64,000 nt of DNA from Lysobacterales bacterium (GTDB lineage Bacteria > Pseudomonadota > Gammaproteobacteria > Xanthomonadales > Xanthomonadaceae), in the NCBI GenBank assembly GCA_019510125.1, contig JAEKKX010000013.1, positions 1 through 64,000 of the forward strand, read 5' to 3'. Shown here piece after piece: positions 41,220 through 49,865 of the stretch. The notes below the pieces were generated by a model. The model saw only the letters and a program-made list of their open reading frames with translations, did no database searches and was not told the DNA's origin. Made by a program: the position numbers and the translations under genes. The first letter of the stretch is position 1; each line of letters begins with the position of its first letter.

Positions 41220-43760
41220 ATGCCCTCGTTCGTCCCCTATCCGCCTTCCTCGCGGATCGCGCTGGGCCCGCTGCGCATCGACCTGCGCCGCGACACCGTC
41301 GAGGTAGAAGGCGATGCCGGCGGCCTGACCCCGCGCGCCGAGCAACTGCTGCTGCTGCTCGCGCGCTATCCCAACCTGCTGGTCACCCGCGACCAGATCC
41401 TGGACACGGTGTGGGCCGGTCGTGTGGTCGAGGACGCGGCGATCAGCCACTGCGTCTGGCAGATCCGCAAGCTGCTCGGCGAGGACGGCAAGCGCATCCT
41501 GCAGACCCGCGCGCGCCGCGGCTACGTGCTCGCGGTGGGCGAACACGACTGGCTGCCGGACGAGCCGACGGACCCCCCTGCGGACACCGCCATGCCGGAG
41601 GGCGCGATCGCGGCGGACGCCACCGCCCGGGTCGCCGCGACCGCGGATCGCGCGGACGGCGCCGACCCTGTCGATGCCGGCGAGCGTGCGCCCGCCGCCC
41701 CCCGGCGCGGTGTTCGTCGCGGCCTGCTCGCCGCCGCCGGCGTGCTCGCGCTGGTCCTGCTGGCCGCGGTCGCCTGGCGGTTCCGCGGGGACGCGCCGGC
41801 GCCCGTCGCCGCCGCGAAGGACGGCCCCATCGCGCTCGCGCCGCAGGTCGACCTGAAGCTGGCGCTGTCGGTGCCGCAGCGGCTGGACTGGCTGCGCGCC
41901 AGCCTGCTGCGCGATGTGGTCGATCACGCCTACCTGCGCGGCGGCGGCGTCGTGCTGCTGCAGGCGCCGCCGAAGACCGATCCCTTCCTCGGCCCGCTGC
42001 TGCGGATCGATGTCGTTCCGGCCGACAACGGCGACATCGTCGCCGAGCTGGCGCTGAGCGGCGACGGCCGTCGCGCGCAGCGCCGGTTCGCCGGTCCGCC
42101 GAGCGAACTGCGCGCGGCGCTCGACGCGCTGCTCGACGCCCGCCTGTCGCCCGCGAAGCGCCGGTCCTCGCCGGTCTCCGACGCGATCGTCGCGGGACGT
42201 ACGGCCGATCTCGCCTTCGACGGACTTGCCGCGCTCGGCGAATACCGCCGCGCGCTGGGACTGGACCCGACCTCCGTCGACGCCCGGCTGGCGATGGCCG
42301 AGCGCCTGTCGGCGCAGGGCGATTCGCTGGAAGCCGAACGCCTGCTCGACGCGATGCGACCCGACGCCGGCTGGACGGTCGCCCAGCGCTGCGCCCATGC
42401 CCTGCTGGTGGCCGACGCCGCGCCGGAGCGGTTGCCGGCCGACGCCTGCGAACCGGCGCAGATCCGCGCGCGCATCGATCCGGCCGGCGCCGGCGAGGCG
42501 CGCCGGCGGCTGGACGCGCTGGGCGCACGTCCGATGGGCGCATCCGCCTGGGTGCGGGCGCAGGCGATGGCGATCGAGGCGCGCCAGTACCTCGGCCAGC
42601 ACGCCGAGGCCGAAGGCGTGTCCGCGGATGCCGAACGCATCGCCGCGGCCGCCGGCTGGCGCTGGGCGCAGTGGCGGCTCGCCGCCGAGCGCTGCAAGTC
42701 GGTGCTGTACACCGGGCGCAGTGAGGAAGGCCTGCGCTTGTGCAACGACAGCGCCGACGGCCTGGAGGCGGCGGGCGATGGTCTGTCCGCGCTGGCGCCG
42801 CGCATCTTCGCGCTGAACACGCAGCGTCCCGAGCCCGGCCCGGCCACGACCGCGCAGCGTGCGCAATACCGCGCGCTGGTCGATCGTGCACGGGCGCTCG
42901 GCAGCCCGTTCGCGGAAGTCTGGGCGCTGGACGGGGTGATGGCGCTGGACCGCGACGACCCCGTGCGCTGGGCCGCGGACAAGGCGCGGATCGAGGCGCT
43001 GATCGCGCAGCACTACGCGCCGGCCGCGCGCGCCCGCGTGCAGCACGATCTGATCACCGAGGACATCGCCCGCCGCCAGTACCGGGCCGTGCTGGCGAAG
43101 CTCGCCGGAAGCGACGCGTCTGCGGACGACCTCGGCACCCTCTACCTGCGCGCGCAGGCGCTGTTCGCGCTCGACGACCTGCCCGGCGCGGTCGCGCAGA
43201 TCGACGCGATGGAGAAACACGGCTACGACATCGCCGAGACCAATCCCTGCCTGTTCGCCTGGCTGTTCGTGGAGACCGGGGACGCCGCGCGTGCGCGGGT
43301 GGTGCTCAAGGGATGCCCGTTCGAAACCTGGGAGGCCGCGTCGATCGGCGGCCTGCGCGGCGACTGGGGCCTGCTGGCGAAGGCGGGGCTGTCGCGCCTG
43401 GCGGGAGAACCGCAGCGCGCATGGCCGATGGTCCGACCGCGGATCGAGGCGCTGCTGGCGACCCCCGACCTCGGCCGCCTCGACGCCGAGGCGCTGGCGT
43501 TCCTGGCGCGCCACGCCACGGCGATGCCCGGCGCCGACCCCGCGCTGCTCCAGCGCGCGCTGGCGCGCACCTCGGCGCTGTCCGAACGCGACGGCGCCGG
43601 CCCCAACCTGCGCTTCGGCGTGCACGTGCTGCGCTGGCGGCTGTGCCGGATCGAGCGCCGGCCCGACTGCGGCCCGGTGCTGCCGGCATGGGCCGGGGAC
43701 GATCGCTTCGAGGCCCGGCTGGCCCGGCAATTCGCCGACGCGCTGCCCGCGCGTCCCTGA
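41220..43760 (+). CDS. CadC-like membrane-bound transcriptional regulator with large sensor
   Basis: An 846-residue protein. Residues 10-110 are an OmpR-type winged helix (LGPLRIDLRRDTVEVEGDAGGLTPRAEQLLLLLARYPNLLVTRDQILDTVW, ISHCVWQIRKLLGEDGKRILQTRARRGYVL). One membrane helix (LLAAAGVLALVLLAAVAW) lies near 170-190. The remaining 650 residues are periplasmic and look like helical repeats (TPR-like: ALGEYRRALGLDPTSVDARLAMAERL, TLYLRAQALFALDDLPGAVAQIDAME). Such one-component regulators bind DNA while anchored in the membrane. The target genes are not evident; the XVIPCD-like protein downstream is a candidate. Confidence 0.82.
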   Translation: MPSFVPYPPSSRIALGPLRIDLRRDTVEVEGDAGGLTPRAEQLLLLLARYPNLLVTRDQILDTVWAGRVVEDAAISHCVWQIRKLLGEDGKRILQTRARRGYVLAVGEHDWLPDEPTDPPADTAMPEGAIAADATARVAATADRADGADPVDAGERAPAAPRRGVRRGLLAAAGVLALVLLAAVAWRFRGDAPAPVAAAKDGPIALAPQVDLKLALSVPQRLDWLRASLLRDVVDHAYLRGGGVVLLQAPPKTDPFLGPLLRIDVVPADNGDIVAELALSGDGRRAQRRFAGPPSELRAALDALLDARLSPAKRRSSPVSDAIVAGRTADLAFDGLAALGEYRRALGLDPTSVDARLAMAERLSAQGDSLEAERLLDAMRPDAGWTVAQRCAHALLVADAAPERLPADACEPAQIRARIDPAGAGEARRRLDALGARPMGASAWVRAQAMAIEARQYLGQHAEAEGVSADAERIAAAAGWRWAQWRLAAERCKSVLYTGRSEEGLRLCNDSADGLEAAGDGLSALAPRIFALNTQRPEPGPATTAQRAQYRALVDRARALGSPFAEVWALDGVMALDRDDPVRWAADKARIEALIAQHYAPAARARVQHDLITEDIARRQYRAVLAKLAGSDASADDLGTLYLRAQALFALDDLPGAVAQIDAMEKHGYDIAETNPCLFAWLFVETGDAARARVVLKGCPFETWEAASIGGLRGDWGLLAKAGLSRLAGEPQRAWPMVRPRIEALLATPDLGRLDAEALAFLARHATAMPGADPALLQRALARTSALSERDGAGPNLRFGVHVLRWRLCRIERRPDCGPVLPAWAGDDRFEARLARQFADALPARP

Positions 43761-43928
43761 ACGACGCCGGATAACCGCCTGATTCCACGGCGAAAGAGGG
43801 AAACGAGAGAAAACCGACAGGACATCGAGAGGACGGCGCGGCGAACGACCGGAAACGTGTCGGCGTCCGGCAGGGGCGGGGGGAACCTCCGCAGGACACC
43901 CCTCACCACAGCGCAAGGAACTCTCGCC

Positions 43929-44873
43929 ATGTCCAGACACGAAGTGAACCACCTCGGCGTGCCGCCGATGGACCTGACCATCACCGAAGCCGGCCCGGGC
44001 AAATTGAAGGTGGAGCTGAACGTGCCGCGCAGCAGCGGCTCGCAGGACAACATCCCGTTCCTGGAGGTCACCCGCAACGAACAGCAGACGCTGCTCAACG
44101 GCGCCCGCCAGGACATGCTCAGCAAACTCAGCCAGTCCGGTTTCCAGATCGGCGACATCAAGGTCAGCACCGGCGGCGAACGCAGCCAGCACGGTGGCCT
44201 GTCCGGCGGCGCGATCGTGCCCGAGGCCGCCGGCAAGCTCGAGTTCGAGATCAAGTCCGACAGCAAGATCCAGGGCAACGTCGAAACGGTCCTGCGGAAC
44301 AATCCCGACCTGGCCAAGGCGATCCGCGAAACCGAGCAGAACTTCGACACGCGCCGGCAGGACATCTACGAGTCCCGCGCCCGCGAGTGGCATCGCAACG
44401 GCGGCGCGACCATCCAGGGCCAGAACGGCGAGACCTACCACGTCGGCGCCGACGCGGCGAAGAACTACATCAACGAACGCCATCCGCTGAACCCGTGGAA
44501 GCGGGTCAGCGCCGAGGACGGCGGCCTGCAGGTCGCCGACGCATCCGGACTGGTGCCCGGCAACGATCGCCTCAACCGCCAGTTCGAGCAGGCGCTGAAA
44601 GGCACCAACGGCGACCGCGACGCGGCGGCGGTCGCGGTCGACGCCATCAGCAAGGCGCCCGGCTACAAGCCCGACCAGGACATCGCCGTCGTGGCGGGCC
44701 GCAACGGCAACCTGATCGCCACCCAGGGCCAGGGCGACACCGCGGTGAACGTCGCGGTGCCGCAGGCGCAGCCGGGCGATTTCCAGCGCGTCTCGCAGCA
44801 GATGGCGCAGGCGCCGCAGCAGGTCGAGATGGCGCAGGCGATGGAGCAGCCGCAGCGTTCGCGCAGCGTCTGA
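43929..44873 (+). CDS. Protein with an XVIPCD-like C-terminus, putative type IV secretion effector
   Basis: A 314-residue protein without signal peptide. Residues 1-190 have no recognised fold (MDLTITEAGPGKLKVELNVPR, YESRAREWHRNGGATIQGQNGETYHVGADAAKNY). Residues about 205-314 follow the XVIPCD layout: a helical NDRLNRQFEQALKGTNGDRDAAAVAVDAI, a strand pair around DIAVVAGRNGNLIATQG, then VNVAVPQAQPGDFQRVSQQMAQ and a Gln-rich tail. XVIPCDs bind VirD4 and mark effectors that Xanthomonadales inject into competing bacteria. The ATG at 43929 follows AAGGAACTCTCGCC. No small immunity lipoprotein gene is adjacent, which is unusual for a toxin; the N-terminal part may be non-lethal. Confidence 0.7.
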   Translation: MSRHEVNHLGVPPMDLTITEAGPGKLKVELNVPRSSGSQDNIPFLEVTRNEQQTLLNGARQDMLSKLSQSGFQIGDIKVSTGGERSQHGGLSGGAIVPEAAGKLEFEIKSDSKIQGNVETVLRNNPDLAKAIRETEQNFDTRRQDIYESRAREWHRNGGATIQGQNGETYHVGADAAKNYINERHPLNPWKRVSAEDGGLQVADASGLVPGNDRLNRQFEQALKGTNGDRDAAAVAVDAISKAPGYKPDQDIAVVAGRNGNLIATQGQGDTAVNVAVPQAQPGDFQRVSQQMAQAPQQVEMAQAMEQPQRSRSV

Positions 44874-44897
44874 CCGCGCTCGCGCGATCCGCAACGA

Positions 44898-44925
44898 CGA
44901 CGGGCCCGCGCGTGCGGGCCCGTCG
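44898..44925. terminator. Bidirectional hairpin between convergent genes
   Basis: A perfect 12-bp stem (CGACGGGCCCGC and complement) with a GCGT loop, centred in the 66-bp gap between the XVIPCD-like gene and the lipoprotein gene. Confidence 0.7.
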
Positions 44926-44939
44926 CATCCGCGCGACCT

Positions 44940-45575
44940 TCAGCGCCTGGTCGCGGCGTCGCGGCGGCCTTCGTCCAGCGTCCAGCCGATGAGCTGCGTG
45001 GTCACCGCGCCGAGGCCCTGCGCGAACGCGCGATCGACCGCGGTCACGGCAGTGCCGTCGGCAGGCGCGTCGGCCTCGAACACCCGGCTGGCGACGACGC
45101 GATCGTCGTCGTTGCGCACCAGTCGCGCGCCGAGCGCGATGCGCGCCGTCGGCCGCGCCTCGTCGGCGTAGTCGGCCTCGAACCGGCGCAGGTCGAGCAG
45201 CAGTTCGTAGTCGGCGCCCACGCCCTCGCCGCGGCGGCCGACCCCGGCGACGCGGCCGCTGTCGCCGAACGCGCGCAGCAGCGTGTCGAGCACGAGGTCG
45301 GGCGCCGGCTGGGTCCACGCCGCGCCCTTGTAGACCTGCAGCTCGCCCGGCTGCGGACGCACCAGGATCCGGGCGCTGTCGTGCGCGTCGTCCGCGTACG
45401 GGCGCGCGATGCGCAACTGCCAGTTCGCCTGCGGCCAGGCCGGATCGGTCGCGACCACGGCCTCGGGCCGGTACAGCGCGATCGGTTCATGCTTGGGCAG
45501 CACGCCGCAGCCGGCCAGCGGCAGCAGCGCGAGGGCGAGCGCGCACGCGCGCAGCGTTCGGGAAGGGCGGGTCAT
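44940..45575 (-). CDS. PqiC/ABC-transport auxiliary lipoprotein of the MCE operon
   Basis: A 211-residue outer-membrane lipoprotein with lipobox LLPLAGC (Cys23). The mature part matches the auxiliary lipoprotein family (DUF330/PqiC): WQLRIARPYADDAHDSARILVRPQPGELQVYKGAAWTQPAPDLVLDTLLRAF. PqiC-type proteins sit at the outer-membrane end of MCE bridges. The ATG overlaps the MCE gene stop (ATGA). Last gene of the operon. Confidence 0.85.
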   Translation of the reverse strand: MTRPSRTLRACALALALLPLAGCGVLPKHEPIALYRPEAVVATDPAWPQANWQLRIARPYADDAHDSARILVRPQPGELQVYKGAAWTQPAPDLVLDTLLRAFGDSGRVAGVGRRGEGVGADYELLLDLRRFEADYADEARPTARIALGARLVRNDDDRVVASRVFEADAPADGTAVTAVDRAFAQGLGAVTTQLIGWTLDEGRRDAATRR

Positions 45576-46498
45576 TTCGGCTCGAACTCCTTCGGATTCT
45601 GGCGGCCCAGCACGTAGCCGGCCGGATTCTCGTCGAGGCGCGCGCTGATCCGGCGCAGGTCGCGGACCAGCGCGCGCAGTTCGTCCAGCGTCGGCCCGAC
45701 CTCGGCGAGGCCGTCGCGGGTGAAGCCGCGGATCGCGCCGCGGTTCTCGGCGATCAGCGCATTCGCGTTGCCGGCGGTGGAATCGAGGCGGGCGAGGGTG
45801 CTGTCGAGCTTGGCGATCAGCGCCGGCAGCTTGTCGACCAGTTCGCGATCGACGTCGGCGATCGCGGCGTTGGTGGTGTCGAGCGTCGCGGACAGCTTCT
45901 CGCTGGAGGTCCGCGCGTTGGCCAGCAGCGCGCCGATGTCCTCGCCGTGGTCGCCCAGCGCCCTGGAGGTCTGCTCCAGGTGCGCCAGCGTCTTGTGGAT
46001 GTTGGCGATGTTCTCGTCGCTGAGCACCTCGTCGAGGCGCGCGACCAGGCGGTTCGCGGTTTCGGCGATGTTCTGCAGCGCCGAGGCTTCGGTCAGGATC
46101 ACCGGCGCCCGGTCCGGGTCCTTCGACACCAGCGGCGGCGCGTCGGGCGTGCCGCCGGTGAGCTGGATGAACGCGGTGCCGGTCAGGCCGGTGAACGAAA
46201 GCTTGGCGCGGGTGTCGACCTTCACCGGCGTGGTCGCGCGCAGCTTGACGTGGGCGACGACCTTGCGCGGGTCGTCCGGCGCCAGGCTGAGGTCGGCGAC
46301 GGTGCCGACGCTGATGCCGTTGTACTGCACGCTGCCGCCTTCGGTCAGGCCGGTGACGGCCTCGTCGAAGATCACGTCGTAGTAGCGCCAGTCCTTGTCC
46401 GAGGAATACTTGGCCGCCCACAGTCCGAACAGCAGCAGGAAGGCGGCGGTCGCCAGGGTGAAGGCGCCGATCAGCACGTAGTTGGCGCGGGTTTCCAT
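45572..46498 (-). CDS. MCE (MlaD-like) lipid-transport protein
   Basis: A 308-residue inner-membrane-anchored periplasmic protein. One N-terminal helix (YVLIGAFTLATAAFLLLFGLWAA) is followed by the MCE domain (YYDVIFDEAVTGLTEGGSVQYNGISVGTV, KLSFTGLTGTAFIQLTGG). A long helical tail (about 145-290) would form the hexameric tunnel toward the outer membrane. It carries lipid between membranes, powered by the ATPase encoded upstream. It is longer than E. coli MlaD (about 180), which together with the PqiC-like partner points to a bridge-type MCE system rather than canonical Mla. Confidence 0.9.
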   Translation of the reverse strand: METRANYVLIGAFTLATAAFLLLFGLWAAKYSSDKDWRYYDVIFDEAVTGLTEGGSVQYNGISVGTVADLSLAPDDPRKVVAHVKLRATTPVKVDTRAKLSFTGLTGTAFIQLTGGTPDAPPLVSKDPDRAPVILTEASALQNIAETANRLVARLDEVLSDENIANIHKTLAHLEQTSRALGDHGEDIGALLANARTSSEKLSATLDTTNAAIADVDRELVDKLPALIAKLDSTLARLDSTAGNANALIAENRGAIRGFTRDGLAEVGPTLDELRALVRDLRRISARLDENPAGYVLGRQNPKEFEPK

Positions 46499-46513
46499 CT
46501 CATGCTCTCCCGG

Positions 46514-47326
46514 TCATGGGGCCGGTCGCGGGCGGCCGGTGCCGCCTTCGCGGACGCCGCGCGCGGCGCGGCCGCGCGGGCCGTTGAAGTATTCCTGGAC
46601 CCAGGGATGGTCGAGGCGCTCGATCTCGGCGATCGGGCCGACCGCGATCACCCGCTTCTCGGCCAGCACCGCCACCCGGTCGCAGATGGCGTACAGGGTA
46701 TCCAGATCGTGGGTGATCAGGAACACGGTCAGCCCCAGCGCCTGCTGCAGCGTGCGGGTGAGCCGGTCGAACGCGGCGGCGCCGATCGGATCGAGGCCGG
46801 CGGTCGGTTCGTCGAGGAACAGCAGCGGCGGATCGAGCGCGAGCGCGCGCGCCAGGCCGGCGCGCTTGCGCATGCCGCCGGACAGTTGCGACGGCAGCTT
46901 GTCCAGCGCATCCGGCGGCAGGCCGGACAGCTTCACCTTCAGCAGCGCCAGTTCGTACAGCAGGGTCTCGGGCAGGTCGGGGTGGTGTTCCTTCAGCGGC
47001 ACCTGCACGTTCTCGCCGACGGTCAGCGACGAGAACAGCGCGCCGTCCTGGAACAGCACGCCGGTGTTGCGTTCGATGTGCTGGCGGTCGGCCTCGTCGC
47101 GCGAGCGGCCGTTCACGCCGAGCACCTCGATGGTGCCGGCGTCGGGTTCGCGCAGGCCGATGATCGAGCGCATCAGCACCGATTTGCCGCTGCCGGAGCC
47201 GCCGACCACGCCGAGGATCTCGCCGCGGCGCACGTCGAGGTCGAGGTCCTCGTGCACGATCTGGTCGCCGAAGCGGTTGCGCAGGCCGCGGACGCGGATC
47301 ACGGGGGTGTCGTCGGCGGGCGTCAC
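46514..47326 (-). CDS. ABC transporter ATPase of the MCE operon (MlaF-like)
   Basis: A 270-residue cytoplasmic ATPase. Walker A GGSGSGKS, signature LSGGMRKRAGLARAL, Walker B LLFLDEPTAGLDP and switch His in ITHDLDT are all intact. GLRNRFGDQIVHEDLDLDVRRGE is typical of MlaF. It lies 15 bp upstream of the MCE gene. The permease gene that normally directly precedes it is separated by about 685 bp occupied by a palindromic element. Confidence 0.92.
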   Translation of the reverse strand: MTPADDTPVIRVRGLRNRFGDQIVHEDLDLDVRRGEILGVVGGSGSGKSVLMRSIIGLREPDAGTIEVLGVNGRSRDEADRQHIERNTGVLFQDGALFSSLTVGENVQVPLKEHHPDLPETLLYELALLKVKLSGLPPDALDKLPSQLSGGMRKRAGLARALALDPPLLFLDEPTAGLDPIGAAAFDRLTRTLQQALGLTVFLITHDLDTLYAICDRVAVLAEKRVIAVGPIAEIERLDHPWVQEYFNGPRGRAARGVREGGTGRPRPAP

Positions 47327-47361
47327 GTGGGGCGCTCCGTGGGGGGCGGGTATGGGGGATG

Positions 47362-47974
47362 GGCTTTCGGGAGGGCCTGGAATGTTTTTCGCGCTGGGGC
47401 GCGAGTCACTTTCTTTGGCGCAAAGAAAGTGACCAAAGAAAACATGTCAGGTCCAGGGCACATCTGCCATCTGGGAAGTGGCCGGGATTTTTCGATGAGA
47501 CCTCCGTGTCTCATCGAAAAACGACGCGCGTCCTGCGCGTCGCCCTTCGGGTCTCCGACCGCATTGCCGTCGATGGCGGCGGATCGCCCATCGACACGAT
47601 CCGCGCCGGGCATCGAATGGAATCCGGCGCGCAGGCGCTCCCGGCGACCCGCCCCGCCGTGGATGCCGCGGCCTTCAAGGCTTGCCGCCACGTCCACCGG
47701 CCGGGGCCATGGCGGCATTGCCGTGTGCTTGTGCGCGCTTCGTTTCGACGCCGCGTCCGCGATCGCGCGCCACGTATCGATCGGGCACCCGGCGGGCGAC
47801 GCACAGGACGTGCGTCGTTTTTCGACGAGGCAGGACGCCTCGTCGAAAAATGCCGGCCACCTCTCCGGCGGCAGATGTGCCCTGGCCCCAAGTGTTTTCT
47901 TTGGTGACTTTCTTTTCAAAAAGAAAGTCACTCGCGCCCCAGCGCGAAAAACATTCCGGGCCTTCCCGCAAGCC
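47362..47974. repeat. Palindromic repeat element with about 120-bp terminal inverted repeats
   Basis: Left arm 47362 to about 47521 and right arm about 47818-47974 are imperfect inverted copies: both contain GGAATGTTTTTCGCGCTGGG, then a hairpin around CTTTCTTT...AAAGAAAG, then CCAAAGAAAACA, CCAGGGCACATCTGCC and TTTTTCGA(T/C)GAG. Each arm holds two internal hairpins: 47405-47433 and 47488-47521 on the left, 47818-47850 and 47904-47931 on the right. The middle (about 300 bp) has no gene. Frames through it give the peptide KKKVTRAPARKTF seen as spurious ORFs in this family. No transposase is encoded, so this is a MITE-like or dispersed structural repeat. It sits between permease and ATPase genes of one operon. 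Confidence 0.85.
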
Positions 47975-48010
47975 AAAAACCCGTCGAAAGGAGGCAGGAG
48001 AGCGATCATC

Positions 48011-49129
48011 TCACCACCCCATGTGCATGAACCAGATCGCCGCGAGCGCATCCAGCACGATCACCAGCGAAATGGTCTGCACCACGCTGGACGTGGTGCG
48101 CTCGCCCACCGACTGCGCGCTGCCGCTGACCTGCAGGCCTTCGAGGCAGCCGATCAGGCCGATCACCATGGCGAAGATCGGCGCCTTCGACATGCCGACC
48201 AGGAAATGCCGCAGCTCCATCGTCTCGTGCATCCGCGTGAAATAGGCCTGCGGCGGGATGTCGAGGCTGGTCATGCCCACGAACACGCCGCCGAGCAGGC
48301 CGGCGAGCATCGCCAGGAAGGTCAGCAGCGGCAGCATCGCGAGCAGCGCGAGCACCCGCGGGATCACCAGCAGGTCGACCGGGTCCAGGCCGAGGGTGCG
48401 GATCGCGTCGACTTCCTCGCGGGTCACCATCGCCCCGATCTGCGCGGTGAACGCGCTGGCGGTGCGGCCGGCGAGGATGATCGCGGTCAGCAGCACCGCG
48501 AACTCGCGCAGGAACGAGATGCTGACCAGTTCGACCACGTACACGGATGCGCCGAAGTCGGCGAGGATGTTCGCGCCGAGGAAGGCGATGACCGCACCGA
48601 CCAGGAACGACAGCAGCCCGACCAGCGGCACCGCGTCGAGACCGACCTGCTCCATGTGGTAGACGGTGGAGGTCAGGCGCAGGCGCCGCGGCTGCACCAG
48701 CGTGCGCCCGAGCTTGACCAGGGTCTCGCCGAGGAAGCTCACCAGCGACACCACCTCGCGCACTTCGTGCTGCATCGCGCGACCGAGACGCTCCAACGCG
48801 TCGGCGACGCCGTAGCTGCGGGTCGGCTTCGGACGGCCATCGCGCACGTCCTCGATCGCCTGCACCAGGGCGCGGTGTTCTTCGCGGAAGCGCAGCGCCT
48901 CGTCGGGCAGGCCCCGGCGCGCGGCGCAGCGGAGCAGTTGCAGCACGCCCAGCGAATCGAGCCGGACCACGGCGTCGGCGTCGAGCGTGCGCACGCCTTC
49001 GGGCAGCGCGCGCAGGGCGTCGCCGATCGCCGTCGCGTGGCCCAGCGTCCACTCGCCGTACAGGCGGACCAGGCCGCTGTCCTGCGGATCGCGCTCGATG
49101 CGCGGGCGGTCGGCGGTCGGTGGCGGCAT
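48011..49129 (-). CDS. MlaE-family permease with N-terminal STAS domain
   Basis: A 372-residue inner-membrane protein. Residues 10-105 form a STAS-like (MlaB-type) domain (GLVRLYGEWTLGHATAIGDALRAL, VVRLDSLGVLQLLRCAARRG). Residues 130-372 are the MlaE permease (VYHMEQVGLDAVPLVGLLSFLVGAVIAFLGANIL, RTASAFTAQIGAMVTREEVDAIRTLGLDP, with the last helix ending in WFMHMGW). Here MlaB and MlaE functions are fused, unlike the separate genes of E. coli. It is first in the MCE operon. Its stop is 36 bp from the palindromic element, which lies between it and the ATPase gene. Confidence 0.9.
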   Translation of the reverse strand: MPPPTADRPRIERDPQDSGLVRLYGEWTLGHATAIGDALRALPEGVRTLDADAVVRLDSLGVLQLLRCAARRGLPDEALRFREEHRALVQAIEDVRDGRPKPTRSYGVADALERLGRAMQHEVREVVSLVSFLGETLVKLGRTLVQPRRLRLTSTVYHMEQVGLDAVPLVGLLSFLVGAVIAFLGANILADFGASVYVVELVSISFLREFAVLLTAIILAGRTASAFTAQIGAMVTREEVDAIRTLGLDPVDLLVIPRVLALLAMLPLLTFLAMLAGLLGGVFVGMTSLDIPPQAYFTRMHETMELRHFLVGMSKAPIFAMVIGLIGCLEGLQVSGSAQSVGERTTSSVVQTISLVIVLDALAAIWFMHMGW

Positions 49130-49135
49130 GCGGCG

Positions 49136-49783
49136 TCAGTCCCCGGTGGCCGCAGGCGACGGCGCCGGCGGCGCTTCGGGCGTGGCGGCGGCCTGCGCGG
49201 CGAGGGCCGCCGTCCGCAGCGTCTGCGCCCGCGGCGAAGCCGTCGCGCCGGACACCGCTTCCAGTGCGGCCAGCGCCTCGTCCGGGCGGCCTGCGTCGAG
49301 CGCGATCTCGGCCCGCGCGATCGCGCGCGCGGCCGGCGCCGTGGCGGCGATGGCGTCGAGATGCCCCTCCGCCGCCGCCGCATCCCCGCGCGCCGCCGCG
49401 GCCCGCGCCGCGCCGATCCGCGCCTGGGTCGCGAACACCGGATATTCGGCGGCGCGATCCTCGGCGGCGCGCACGAAGATCGCCTCGGCCTCCGCCCAGC
49501 GCCCGTGATGCAGCGCATCGAGCCCTTCGGCGAGCACCGCCCGCGCCGCGCGTTCGCGGCGGCGGCGCCACAGCCGCAGCGGCCAGCCCAGCGTCGTCCA
49601 CAGCAGCCACAGCGCGAACCCGGCGGCGATCGCGACCAGCGCCACGCCGACCAGCGTCATCTCCACGGTGGTGCCGAGGTAGCGCACCTGCACGAAGCCC
49701 GGATCGCGCAGCAGGAACTGCGCGAGCACCGCCCCGGCGATCGCCAGCAGCAGCCAGAACAGCAGGGTGCGGAAGAGGTTCAC
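49136..49783 (-). CDS. hemY: Short HemY-like membrane protein
   Basis: A 215-residue inner-membrane protein with two N-terminal helices (LFRTLLFWLLLAIAGAVLAQFLL and MTLVGVALVAIAAGFALWLLW) followed by a TPR-like helical part (AEGLDALHHGRWAEAEAIFVRAAED). It corresponds to the first half of HemY (about 400 residues elsewhere); the remaining TPRs are missing, replaced by an Ala/Pro tail. HemY accompanies hemD and hemX but its role is not catalytic as far as known. The GTG at 49783 (VNLFRTLLFW) fits the family start; an upstream GTG at 49819 is possible. Confidence 0.8.
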   Translation of the reverse strand: MNLFRTLLFWLLLAIAGAVLAQFLLRDPGFVQVRYLGTTVEMTLVGVALVAIAAGFALWLLWTTLGWPLRLWRRRRERAARAVLAEGLDALHHGRWAEAEAIFVRAAEDRAAEYPVFATQARIGAARAAAARGDAAAAEGHLDAIAATAPAARAIARAEIALDAGRPDEALAALEAVSGATASPRAQTLRTAALAAQAAATPEAPPAPSPAATGD

Positions 49784-49865
49784 GGCTGCACCGCCCACAT
49801 CCTGTATCCGCACCCGCACGGCGCGAGTCCGCCGGTGATCATCGTGGCGGCGGCGAACGGGCGCA

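Noticed and set aside
47359-48051. Open frames inside the palindromic element (for example ending KKKVTRAPARKTF)
   Set aside because: They arise on both strands from the inverted arms and match the repeat structure, not a gene.
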